From the NCBI RefSeq assembly GCF_000334895.1, contig NZ_BAFM01000023.1:1-42948 (forward strand): 42,948 nucleotides of DNA, read 5' to 3'. Position numbers and translations under genes: made by a program. Positions 26,531-34,186 of the stretch are shown here, piece after piece; the stretch's first letter is position 1, and each line of letters opens with the position of its first letter. This DNA is from Halococcus agarilyticus. GTDB lineage: Archaea > Halobacteriota > Halobacteria > Halobacteriales > Halococcaceae. The notes beneath the pieces are model-generated. The model did not search any database. It worked only from the letters and a program-made list of their open reading frames with translations, and was not told the origin of the DNA.

Positions 26531-26674
26531 GTTATGGGAGAAACAAGCGTCCGCCATTGTCAAACGGCTATTCAACAGTTCGAGCGATGGGTCCGTCTTG
26601 CTACTGCAGCCGTCTGCGAGTGAAAATGGGCGTAGACATCGAACATGGGCGCGTCCGAACTGGTCAAACGAACA

Positions 26675-26680
26675 TTTAAT
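26675..26680 (+). promoter_or_regulatory. TATA box of the IclR regulator gene (leaderless)
   Basis: TTTAAT, preceded by CGAACA as a possible BRE, is centred about 29 nt before the ATG at 26707. A TGGTCAAACG motif overlaps its upstream side. Confidence 0.6.
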
Positions 26681-26706
26681 AGAGTGGGCCGGCAGTAAGC
26701 TTCTAA

Positions 26707-27471
26707 ATGGAGAAAAAGCCGAAGACTAAGACGCTCCAGTCGGTGGAGACGACCTTCGAACTGATCGAGTACCTCCGAAAGACGAACGGCGCGGGCGTTT
26801 CGCAGATCGAACAGGCGCTCGGTATCCCGAAGAGCACCGCCCATGTCCACCTGAACACGCTCGAACAGAGCGGTTATCTCGTCAACAACGACGGAAAATA
26901 CCATGTCGGCTTGGGGTTTCTCGAACTGGGGGAGAGCGCCCGCAATCGCGAGCAGATCTACAATCTCGGTCGCTCGGAGGTCGAAAAGCTCGCGAACGAG
27001 ACCGGCGAACTCGCGAGTATGATGATCGCAGAGCACGGCAAGGGCGTGTACATCCACCGCTCGCGCGGGGACCAGGCCATCCTCGCCGACACCCAAGCCG
27101 GCCAGAAGGTCGACATCCACTGTCGCGCCGCCGGGAAAGCCATCCTTGCTCAATTGCCCGAAGACGAGGTGGTCGAGATAATCGAGACGCACGGCCTCCC
27201 ACGGAAGACAGACGAGACGATTGCGACCCGAAGCGACCTGTTTCAGGAACTGGGCGAAATTCGTGACCAGGGCATCGCCTTCGACGACGGCGAGCAACTG
27301 GACGGCCTCCGATGCGTCGCCGCGCCCGTTACCGCCAGCGGCGCCGTCGCCGGCGCGCTTAGCGTATCCGGACCGAAAGGACGGCTCCGCGGCGAGCGGT
27401 TCGAGGAATGGCTCCCCGAGATCATTCTTAGCGCCGCGAACGTGATCGAAATAAATCTCTCGTACTCCTAA
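26707..27471 (+). CDS. IclR-family transcriptional regulator
   Basis: A 254-residue regulator. Residues about 10-70 form the winged helix-turn-helix (LQSVETTFELIEYLRK; recognition helix around IPKSTAHVHLNTLEQ), and residues about 80-250 the IclR effector-binding domain (CRAAGKAILAQLPEDE; GLRCVAAPVTASGAVAGALS). Such proteins sense sugar-derived metabolites; in haloarchaea an IclR protein (XacR) controls oxidative pentose breakdown. Standing at the end of this cluster, it is the natural candidate regulator of importer, sulfatase and dehydratase promoters. Its last codons and 3' flank are duplicated in inverted orientation near 29566-29612. Confidence 0.92.
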   Translation: MEKKPKTKTLQSVETTFELIEYLRKTNGAGVSQIEQALGIPKSTAHVHLNTLEQSGYLVNNDGKYHVGLGFLELGESARNREQIYNLGRSEVEKLANETGELASMMIAEHGKGVYIHRSRGDQAILADTQAGQKVDIHCRAAGKAILAQLPEDEVVEIIETHGLPRKTDETIATRSDLFQELGEIRDQGIAFDDGEQLDGLRCVAAPVTASGAVAGALSVSGPKGRLRGERFEEWLPEIILSAANVIEINLSYS

Positions 27472-27580
27472 TTCGAATGCCACTTCCGATGCTGTCGAAC
27501 GGATGTGTGATAATTCATCGCAGTCGAGTAGAAACCGCGTCGGGATGGGCGCTTGCTGGATCGTGAGCAGTCGGCGTCAG
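27466..27580. repeat. Left arm of a degenerate inverted repeat that includes the IclR gene 3' end
   Basis: Its reverse complement matches 29485-29612 with only scattered differences; GCATCGGAAGTGGCATTCGA is identical in both, and the stop codon and last residues of the IclR gene (INLSYS versus VNLSDS) are included. The arm pair encloses IS110, IS6 and IS5 fragments. Confidence 0.75.
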
Positions 27581-27879
27581 AACTGACGATCTCAAAAGTA
27601 ACAACAGTACTCCTGTTACTTGATCTCTCACGTCTATAAACGGCCGTTGCGAACCGGTCGCTACGCAACCGATAATACCGGTTACGGTGTTTCTGTCCTA
27701 CACGGATCTCATCGATGATTTCGGCTGCTTCTCGTATCAATAGCACTGACTCGATGGGGAAAATCTGCTACCTTAGCCGGGTCAAGGCAAAGCATGGGGG
27801 CCGAGTAGAGTCCGGCGGCTTCGACCGCGCGGCACTGGCGGGTCCAGGTGCGAAGGAAGCCGAGAGTGGAGCATCCCAG
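27581..27879. other. Non-coding stretch before the IS110 fragment
   Basis: No gene is seen. AAGTAACA (27596-27603) and TGTTACTT (27614-27621) form a short inverted repeat. The right part, rich in G and with GGGGCCGAGTAGAG, resembles the non-coding left end of an IS110-family element. Confidence 0.4.
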
Positions 27880-27906
27880 CCGGCTGTCGCCTGCGGTGGC
27901 AGCCGG
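27880..27906 (+). ncRNA. Stem-loop in the IS110 left end, possible bridge-RNA relic
   Basis: CCGGCTG (27880-27886) pairs perfectly with CAGCCGG (27900-27906) around a 13-nt loop, 57 nt before the IS110 transposase start. IS110-family elements encode a structured bridge RNA in the non-coding end next to the transposase gene; this hairpin is in the right place. Only part of the element remains, so function is lost or unknown. Confidence 0.35.
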
Positions 27907-27962
27907 GAAAGCCCGAATACGTGATTCTCATCCAACGCACCGGTGCCCCGGAGTGAGAACAG

Positions 27963-28238
27963 ATGTTCTTAGGAATCGATATTCACAAGTGGGAGGCCCA
28001 AGTGGCCGTCCGCAATGACGACGGAGACGTGATCGAGCAGGTCCGTGTCAACAACACGGATCTTGAAGAGATTGCCCAGCGATACGCTGGCGGCGAAGCC
28101 TTGCTGGAAGCCACGACGAACTACTTCTACATCTACGATATGCTGTCTGAGTACTTGGAGGGGGTTGTCGGGCACCCGCCGAAGCTGAAAGCAATCGCTC
28201 AGACGGACAAGAAAACCGACAAGATCGACGCCAACGCA
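27963..28238 (+). pseudogene. IS110-family transposase, N-terminal fragment
   Basis: Reads MFLGIDIHKWEAQVAVRNDD, containing the first acidic residue of the RuvC-like DEDD catalytic site (GIDIHK), then EATTNYFYIYDML and TDKKTDKIDANAL, the conserved K-x-D-x-x-D-A-x-x-L block. The frame ends where the IS6-like element begins at 28239; no continuation is recognisable after 29030. About two thirds of the protein, including the C-terminal serine domain, are missing. Confidence 0.8.
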
Positions 28239-29030
28239 CTGTCTAGTTGAGGGTGCTTGAGAAGCGAGTAGGTCGTACCGAGAACTGTTCATGAAACTCG
28301 ACGAGCTGCTCGGAGAGACGTTGAACGTGGGCTGTGATGAGGTTTGGGAGAACGAGCGCACCCCGACACCCGTCAGGGTGTTCGGAGTGCGTCTCCATTC
28401 GATGGGGCAGTCGCTGCGCGAGGTCGTCGCGGTGTTCGAGTGGCTCGGCGTTGACCGTACCCACGGAGCGGTCTGGAACTGGACGCACGCGCTCGCGGAG
28501 AACCAGGCTGACCCGCCAACGTTCACGAGAGCGACGCTCTCGTGCAGCACATCAGAACGCTTCGCGTTCTGAGGACGGCGGAGCCGTCGCGGGTCGCCGT
28601 CGACGAGAAACAGATCACCGTCGACGGCGAGAAAAATGGCTCTACGCCGCGGTCGATACGGATTCAAAGCTGATTCTGGACGTAGAAGTGTTCAGCCGCC
28701 GCGGGACCGACCCCGCGTCGGCGTTCCTTCACCGTCTCACCGAGAAACACGACGTCTCAGATACCGAGTTTCTCACCGACGCAGGCGGGTATCTCACGGC
28801 GTTAGCTCGCCTCGACCTCCGCGGCGGACTCAACTACAGCGAACGGAATCTCATCGAGAAGTGGTTCCAAACCGTAGTAATGCGGATCGACCGCTTTCAC
28901 TCGTTCTGGCGTGGGAGTCCAGCCAGCGCACGGCGCTGGCTGCGACGGTTCAGGCACTATTGTAACCACGATCGACCGAATCAAGCGCTCGACGGACGAA
29001 CACCCGTCGAGGAGGTTCTCAACTAGACAG
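28239..29030 (+). mobile_element. IS6-like element with 13-bp perfect terminal inverted repeats (792 bp)
   Basis: CTGTCTAGTTGAG at 28239-28251 is repeated inverted as CTCAACTAGACAG at 29018-29030. Length and gene content fit IS6-like elements of haloarchaea. The 8 bp on each side do not match, so no target duplication survives; the element probably recombined after insertion into the IS110 copy. Confidence 0.8.
28291..29026 (+). pseudogene. IS6-like DDE transposase with frameshifts
   Basis: The start (MKLDELLGETLNVG) and the block VFEWLGVDRTHGAVWNW are in one frame up to 28572; SRVAVDEKQITVDGEK with the first catalytic Asp is in a second; and WLYAAVDTDSKLILDV, FLTDAGGYLTAL (second Asp) and SERNLIEKWFQ (Glu) follow in a third, ending in GRTPVEEVLN. 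At least two frameshifts between about 28560 and 28640 inactivate the gene. Confidence 0.82.
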
Positions 29031-29208
29031 CGTCTCCTCAAACTGATCTACACGCCTCCAAGTAACGTGCATACAACTGTTACTGTTGTTCGATCTGAAT
29101 TCACCGTTGAATACCGGGTACAATACTGTTACTGGTGCTCGTAAACTGAAGGGCTAGAGGAAAAAACCTGATCTCGACGAGAATCTCTATGCATAATAAT
29201 CGATGACC
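29031..29208. other. Non-coding spacer between transposon remnants
   Basis: No gene is recognised. The tetranucleotide-rich motif CTGTTACT recurs (29072, 29126 region) and resembles 27596-27621 on the other side of the IS110/IS6 block, so the two may derive from one sequence split by these insertions. Confidence 0.3.
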
Positions 29209-29336
29209 GAAATCTTATTTTCCCCGCTCAAGCGCTCGCTGGGCTGGCCGTGCGAGCGCGGGCATGGTATCGCCAGTTCCGTGAGATCTCGCTCACCGCC
29301 GCAGTCTACAACGTCAAACAGGCCGTCAACCAATGA
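29209..29336 (+). pseudogene. C-terminal remnant of an IS5-family transposase
   Basis: Reads VRARAWYRQFREISLTAAVY and then NVKQAVNQ-stop (TGA 29334-29336), matching the WYRQFREIVLLFALNNI end of the IS5 transposase at 2047-2753. Upstream residues are in shifted frames; nothing else of the gene remains. Confidence 0.65.
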
Positions 29337-29484
29337 ATTCTCTCGCCCTCTGTGGATTCAATAGACCCGTGTCAAACATGGTTATTACGAATCTGGATTC
29401 TCGTTTCCGGAGACGCCAGTTCGCGACTGGAGAAGATAACAAGCGTTCCATTGTTTATTCCCAGAATCGGCGTCGGACCGGACG

Positions 29485-29612
29485 CCGACTGCTCACGGTC
29501 CGCCGAAGGCCCGCCACGACGTCTCTCATATTCGACTGTGACGAACCATCACACATCCGTTCGACAGCATCGGAAGTGGCATTCGAATTAGGAGTCCGAG
29601 AGATTTACGTGG
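29485..29612. repeat. Right arm of the inverted repeat with a relic of an IclR gene 3' end
   Basis: The minus strand carries VNLSDS-stop, the counterpart of the INLSYS-stop end of the intact IclR gene, followed by the same downstream DNA as 27472-27580. It is the outer edge of the collapsed inverted copy of the carbohydrate cluster. Confidence 0.75.
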
Positions 29613-29666
29613 AACACGCTCAGGACCGAGGGGTCGCGCTCGTCTCGTTCTCGCCCATTGCCCGGA
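29609..29666 (+). pseudogene. Internal fragment of an aldo/keto reductase gene
   Basis: Reads VEHAQDRGVALVSFSPIAR, against VEHAQERGISLVAFSPIAR in the intact gene at 25695-26498. It is joined directly to a sulfatase fragment; everything before and after in the reductase gene has been deleted. Confidence 0.85.
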
Positions 29667-29667
29667 G

Positions 29668-29965
29668 GTGTATCAGTTCGATCTCATGGCGACGCTCTGC
29701 GACCTGTTCGAAATCCCGATCCCCAACGACTGGGACGCGCGACCGTTCACGCCCGCACTCTGGGGGATGTCATTTGATGGCCGCGAGGTCGTCGTTTGCG
29801 GGCACGGCACCCAAACGCTGGAAGGACCGTTCATCTACGTCCGCCCTGACGAGTCGCGAGCGCTCTACGGAGAGCGCGGCGAACTGGACGCACACGCGGC
29901 GGTTCTCAACCGGAGCGAGTCCACCTTTCCGAAGCTGTTAGACGAGCCCGCCGAACACCGCTGGC
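29668..29965 (+). pseudogene. C-terminal sulfatase fragment with an internal deletion
   Basis: Reads YQFDLMATLCDLFEIPIP, DWDARPFTPALWG and CGHGTQTL, then jumps to GPFIYVRPDESRALYGERG and HAAVLNRSESTFP. The same blocks occur in sulfatase 2, where about 90 residues separate GTQTL from GPFIYV. The catalytic N-terminal half with the formylglycine motif is absent. Confidence 0.88.
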
Positions 29966-30049
29966 TCGGTATCAGAGCGACCACTTCCGCGTCAAGGCGG
30001 CCCCCGAACGGTAATTGTTATGTGACTGGTCCGAGTGACTACACACATC

Positions 30050-30430
30050 ATGGTTGGAGACGGACGCGAGCGCTTCGAGGGACAGACCGCACTCGTCACG
30101 GGATCGACCAGGGGTATCGGCGCTGCCATCGCCGAACGGCTGGCGGCCGAGGGCGCGTCAGTCGTCGTCACCGGGAAAGCGACCGACGCCGGGGAGACTG
30201 TCGTCTCGGGATGGATGGACGTCGAACGGACGGCGAGCGACATGGCTGACGAGCGCAGGGCGGACCTCGAATCAAAGCACCCCGTCGCCCGGATGGGCCG
30301 GCCCGACGACCTCGCGTCGACGGTCGCGTTCCTGGCGAGCGACGAAGCGGGGTTCATCACTGGCGAGAGCGTCGTCATCGAGGACGACAACCTCCCGGAC
30401 TACCGCGAGTGACGCTTAGCGAATGAGTAA
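30050..30430 (+). pseudogene. SDR dehydrogenase relic with two internal deletions and a nonsense codon
   Basis: Starts MVGDGRERFEGQTALVTGST and keeps the cofactor motif TGSTRGIG, then jumps from KATDAGE to TVVSGWMDVERTASDM, removing the catalytic Ser and YxxxK. A second small deletion removes VDGGRS before VIEDDNLPDYRE. The following TGA replaces a sense codon, and the original end RLANE-stop is still readable up to 30430. It is the inverted counterpart of the SDR gene at 14075-14878. Confidence 0.9.
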
Positions 30431-30568
30431 GTTCGAGGTGCACGGCGTGTCGCGCGAGCATCCCGTACCGGGACTTTCGAGGCGTTTTTGTCACCGCTAC
30501 CGGTTGCTTACAGACGATTAATTCCAACGCTCAGCCAAAGCGTTCCAACAAAAATTAATCGAGAGTCG
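30431..30568. other. Spacer between SDR relic and the GH30-like gene
   Basis: No gene or clear signal is seen. The two flanking genes converge here, as the SDR and lyase genes do at 14010-14074 in the intact cluster. Confidence 0.3.
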
Positions 30569-33500
30569 TTATTCGGTCCAGACTTCGAGGGTGTGCGGGT
30601 CGACATCGACGGAGAGCGTCGACGTGGTCATGCTCCCGAGGTCGGTGAACCGCTCGGACTCGCTGAACGACTGGCCGGAGAGCGTCATCGACCCGCCGAG
30701 ATCGATGTCGAACGACTTGGTTGAGCCGCTGTCGTTCAGGAGCGCGAGACCGCGATCGCCGTTCGGCGCTTCCCACGCCATCGCGACTCGAGTGGTGTCG
30801 TCGGCGTCGTCGCCGAGGACGGAGTAGCGCACCGAGTCGTGGGGGATCAGTTCGACGAACGGCACGATGCCGTTCCAATTGACGTCATTATAGGTCCACT
30901 CACCGACGTCGACGTCAATGCCGTCGTCCGAACTGTCTGAATCGCTTGGCGGGCGGAACCAGCCGAGCGAGTAGCCGTAGCCGGATTCGTCGTTGGCGAC
31001 AGTCGTTGGCTTCAGCGCGTGGAGCCAGAAGAACGTCGGCGAATCCATGTAGACGAAGTGGTTCATGACCATCTTCGCCGTGTGGGTGAAGTTTGTGTTG
31101 CCGCCGAGGTACTCGAACTCAGTGTTGATCACCGGCCGCCCCAGCGCCTCGTCGCCGAGGCTCGACGTACCAACGAACGAATCCGGGTTGCCCGACGAGG
31201 TGAGCGCGTGCCAGGACCACATATCGATCAGTTCGAGCGCCTCCGGGTTGGAGCGGACCGCATCGCTCAACCCGTCCGACGGGACGGATCCCGTGTTGTG
31301 GTCGGGGCCGTGGATTCGCACCGATGGGAACTCTGAACGAATGCGTTGACCGACGACGTGGAGCGCGTCGGCGTACTCCCCGTTACCGTACCCGCACTTC
31401 GAGTATCCCCCGCCCTTGACGTGGGGTTCGTTCTGGAGCGACCAGATGGAGGCGTCGATGCCGTTCTGGTCCAGCATCTGCATGTCCGTAACCATGGCGT
31501 CGGCCATGTCCGCCAGCGCTGTCGTTGATGTGGATTCGAGCCCCTCGTAGAGGTAGTCGTCGCTGCTCTTGAAGTAGGGCGTTGGCGACCAGTAGGTCGG
31601 CATGACCTTCGTCCCCGACTGCTGGACCGTCTCGGCGATGTCGGCGATCTGGCCCGCGTACCGTCCCTCCAGCAGCCGCTCCTGCGAGTCCGTCCCGCGG
31701 AGGTAGAGCCCCATTGCCAGCCGGACGTGCCGGAAATTGCTCAGCATCTCAGAGTACCAGCGTTGCGCTTCACTATCCGAGAGGGCCTCCGGGACGCGTT
31801 CGTCGGTACACGACGACATGTCGTTGTTCGCGCCGATGCAGTCGAACTGTATCTCACAGCCCATTCCCTCGATGTGCTGTCGGGGGTCGTCCCAGTCGAC
31901 GCCGAACTCGACGTTCGGCGTCTCGCTCGCCGGGACAAACCGGATCGCATCGGCGACAACGTAGCCGTCGGCGTCGTTCGACAGTTCGACGCCGTGGCCG
32001 CTGCCCGGCGAGAACGTGTACGTGCTGGAGCCGAGTTGCTGCCAGTCCTCCTGTGCTCCCCGAATATCGACCCTGACGGTGTCAGACCCGTTCGCGTGGT
32101 CGATCGCGTACGGCGCAGCGCTCGCGTACGACGAGGAGCCATGGGGCAAGTACACCCAGACACTGTAGTCGCCCTGCGAGGACAGAGTTGGTTCCCAGCG
32201 GGCGGTCGCCCCGCCCGACCCGGAATTCGCGGTTCGATATCCCTGTCCGAAGAAGCCCGGATTGTACTCGCTGGTATCCCACGTCCCGCTCAGCGTCGCG
32301 TCGCCGTCGTCGTAGAGCAGATCGGCCGTCGTCCGCGGCGCGGCGTTCGCCTGGAACGAGGACAGCGACCCCATGCCGGCGCCGTTGACCGGGTAAACGA
32401 CGTAGTGGTAGGTCGTGCCGTTCGAGACGCCGGTGTCCGTGTAGATCGTCGATGACGTGGTGTCGATCTGTGAGTACGACCCGCCACTCGTCGTCGAGCG
32501 GTGAACCTCGTACGACGTTGCGCCGCTCACCGACCGCCAGGAGAGGTCAACCGCGCCGTCCCTGGACCTCGCCCTGAGTGCCTTGGGTGAGGCTCGCGGC
32601 GGTGCTTGCGTGGGTGTCGCCGACGCTTCGCTCGCGTTACCGCTCTCGTCAGTACTCGTATTGGCGCTCACGGTGTAGTAGTAGGTGGTGCCGTTCGAGA
32701 CGCCCTCGTCGACGTAGTACATCGACGCGGGCGCGTCGCCGATGCCGAGCGGGTTCGATATGTTCGACGCGATGGTCTGGTACGGTCCCTCGCTCGATGT
32801 CGCCCGCTTGAGGTTGTACGTCACGCCGGCGACATTGTCCCACTCCAGGTACGTGCGCCCGTCGTCGGCCTGCACGGTCAACCCCCTCGGGATCTCGGCT
32901 GGGACGACCTTCTCGAACTTCACGCCGTCCGCAAAGACGTACTTGGCGCCGACGTCGTCGTTCGACACCTCAACATACCCGTTCGTTCCCGACGTAAACG
33001 TGAACGACGAACTCCCGAGTCGATGCCACTGGCTGCCTTTGACGTTCTGGTCGAAGTCGACGGTCTGCGTCCCTCCGTCGTAACTCACCGTATAGGGCGC
33101 TCGAGTGCCCGAGTCTTCGTTCCCTTCGGGAACCTGCACGTAGATCTCGTACTCGCCGTCGGCGGGCAAGTCGGGCGTGTAGCGCGCGGTGCTGCCGCCA
33201 CTACCGTCGTTCGCATAGATGTAGTCGCTGCCGTAGTAACCGCTCCTGAAGGTCGAACTCGTCCACGTCCCTGACGTGGTCGCATCTGGATTGTCCAGGG
33301 TGACCGCCCGCTGGACGAACTTGATCCCGTCGGCGAAGACGTACTTGGCGCCGACGTCGTCGTTCGACACCTCAACATACCCGTTCGTTCCCGCGGCGAA
33401 CGGGAACGCCGAACTGCTGAGTTGGTACCACTGCCCACCAGAAACGTTCTGATCGAAGTCAATCGTCTGGCTTTCTTCTGAGTGACTCACCGTATAGGGC

Positions 33501-33832
33501 GCTCGAGTGCCCGAGTCTTCGTTCCCTTCGGGAACCTGCACGTAGATCTCGTACTCGCCGTCGGCGGGCAGGTCGGGCGTGTAGCGCGCGGTGCTGCCGC
33601 CACTGCCGTCGTTCGCATAGATGTAGTCGCTGCCGTAGTAACCGCTCCTGAAGGTCGAACTCGTCCACGTCCCTGACGTGGTCGCATCTGGATTGTCCAG
33701 AACTACCTCGTTAGTCGCCGCGGCCCCCGTTTGAACGAACGGGTACACCGCGCCCGCGGACAGGAGTTTCAGCAGGCTGCGCCGCTCGATCGGTGTATCG
33801 GTACCCCTCGCATCGCTCTCGTTACCGTTCAT
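30569..33832 (-). CDS. Tat-exported multidomain GH30-like glycoside hydrolase with golvesin-like and fibronectin III domains
   Basis: A 1,087-residue secreted enzyme. Residues 1-40 hold a twin-arginine signal (PIERRSLLKLLSAGAV). Two nearly identical golvesin-C-like beta domains follow (about 42-173 and 176-307), then two fibronectin type III domains (about 315-405 and 410-495), a third golvesin-like domain (about 500-632), a (beta/alpha)8 catalytic domain (about 634-985) and a C-terminal beta-sandwich. Likely acid/base is Glu802 in WSLQNEPH and nucleophile Glu905 in VINTEFEYLGG, about 100 residues apart as in clan GH-A; QHIEGMGCEIQ at the domain start is GH30-like. It should cut polysaccharide outside the cell and bind it or the surface through its accessory domains. 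The ATG at 33832 gives a normal Tat n-region; a TATA-like TTTATTTATGA lies at 33894-33904. Confidence 0.82.
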   Translation of the reverse strand: MNGNESDARGTDTPIERRSLLKLLSAGAVYPFVQTGAAATNEVVLDNPDATTSGTWTSSTFRSGYYGSDYIYANDGSGGSTARYTPDLPADGEYEIYVQVPEGNEDSGTRAPYTVSHSEESQTIDFDQNVSGGQWYQLSSSAFPFAAGTNGYVEVSNDDVGAKYVFADGIKFVQRAVTLDNPDATTSGTWTSSTFRSGYYGSDYIYANDGSGGSTARYTPDLPADGEYEIYVQVPEGNEDSGTRAPYTVSYDGGTQTVDFDQNVKGSQWHRLGSSSFTFTSGTNGYVEVSNDDVGAKYVFADGVKFEKVVPAEIPRGLTVQADDGRTYLEWDNVAGVTYNLKRATSSEGPYQTIASNISNPLGIGDAPASMYYVDEGVSNGTTYYYTVSANTSTDESGNASEASATPTQAPPRASPKALRARSRDGAVDLSWRSVSGATSYEVHRSTTSGGSYSQIDTTSSTIYTDTGVSNGTTYHYVVYPVNGAGMGSLSSFQANAAPRTTADLLYDDGDATLSGTWDTSEYNPGFFGQGYRTANSGSGGATARWEPTLSSQGDYSVWVYLPHGSSSYASAAPYAIDHANGSDTVRVDIRGAQEDWQQLGSSTYTFSPGSGHGVELSNDADGYVVADAIRFVPASETPNVEFGVDWDDPRQHIEGMGCEIQFDCIGANNDMSSCTDERVPEALSDSEAQRWYSEMLSNFRHVRLAMGLYLRGTDSQERLLEGRYAGQIADIAETVQQSGTKVMPTYWSPTPYFKSSDDYLYEGLESTSTTALADMADAMVTDMQMLDQNGIDASIWSLQNEPHVKGGGYSKCGYGNGEYADALHVVGQRIRSEFPSVRIHGPDHNTGSVPSDGLSDAVRSNPEALELIDMWSWHALTSSGNPDSFVGTSSLGDEALGRPVINTEFEYLGGNTNFTHTAKMVMNHFVYMDSPTFFWLHALKPTTVANDESGYGYSLGWFRPPSDSDSSDDGIDVDVGEWTYNDVNWNGIVPFVELIPHDSVRYSVLGDDADDTTRVAMAWEAPNGDRGLALLNDSGSTKSFDIDLGGSMTLSGQSFSESERFTDLGSMTTSTLSVDVDPHTLEVWTE
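33087..33298 (-). repeat. 212-bp direct repeat, unit 1 (golvesin-like domain 2)
   Basis: This stretch recurs at 33489-33700, offset by exactly 402 bp (134 codons), with only two differences noticed. It encodes the N-terminal half of a golvesin-like domain (LDNPDATTSGTWTSSTFRSG onward). Confidence 0.9.
33489..33700 (-). repeat. 212-bp direct repeat, unit 2 (golvesin-like domain 1)
   Basis: Partner of 33087-33298. The other halves of the two domains have diverged more, which points to a recent gene-conversion event or a partly eroded duplication. Confidence 0.9.
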
Positions 33833-33964
33833 GATTACATCCCTGGCACCGGCAAGGCCGTAGCTTGCATGCCACTTCACGGCACACAACTATCATAAAT
33901 AAAATTTTCGGTGTCAGCATCACGTCGTGTTCATGGGCGAACACCAGAGACGCGGACGAGGCGA

Positions 33965-34178
33965 TTACTTCTCGAATCGCACGGCGTCAGCGATGACGTA
34001 CCCGCTCGTTCCGTCGTTTCAAATCGTGACCAATTCTCCAGTTCCGGCGGTGAAGTCATAGGAGCTGATCGCGTTCCACTACCCACTATTCGCGGTCATC
34101 TTGACCGAAACCGCGTCGCTCCCGCCGTCGTACGCTACGTCGATCGGGACCGACGACGCGCGGCTGCTAGTCGCGTTC
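33965..34178 (-). pseudogene. C-terminal golvesin-domain relic of a second BNR-repeat lyase gene
   Basis: The minus strand reads NATSSRASSVPIDVAYDGGS, then a stop (TAG) where the intact gene has a Trp/Gln context (GGQWN), SSYDFTAGTGELVTI, another stop (TGA), and NDGTSGYVIADAVRFEK-stop at 33965-33967. The intact gene at 12255-14009 has NTTDSRASSVPIDVAYDGGS and DGTSGYVIADAVKFER. An IS630 element begins at 34181, so the upstream part is cut off. It belongs to the collapsed inverted cluster copy. Confidence 0.88.
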
Positions 34179-34186
34179 TATAGGGA

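Noticed and set aside
28231-29038. 8-bp target duplication around the IS6-like element
   Set aside because: The flanking octamers differ, so no duplication is claimed.
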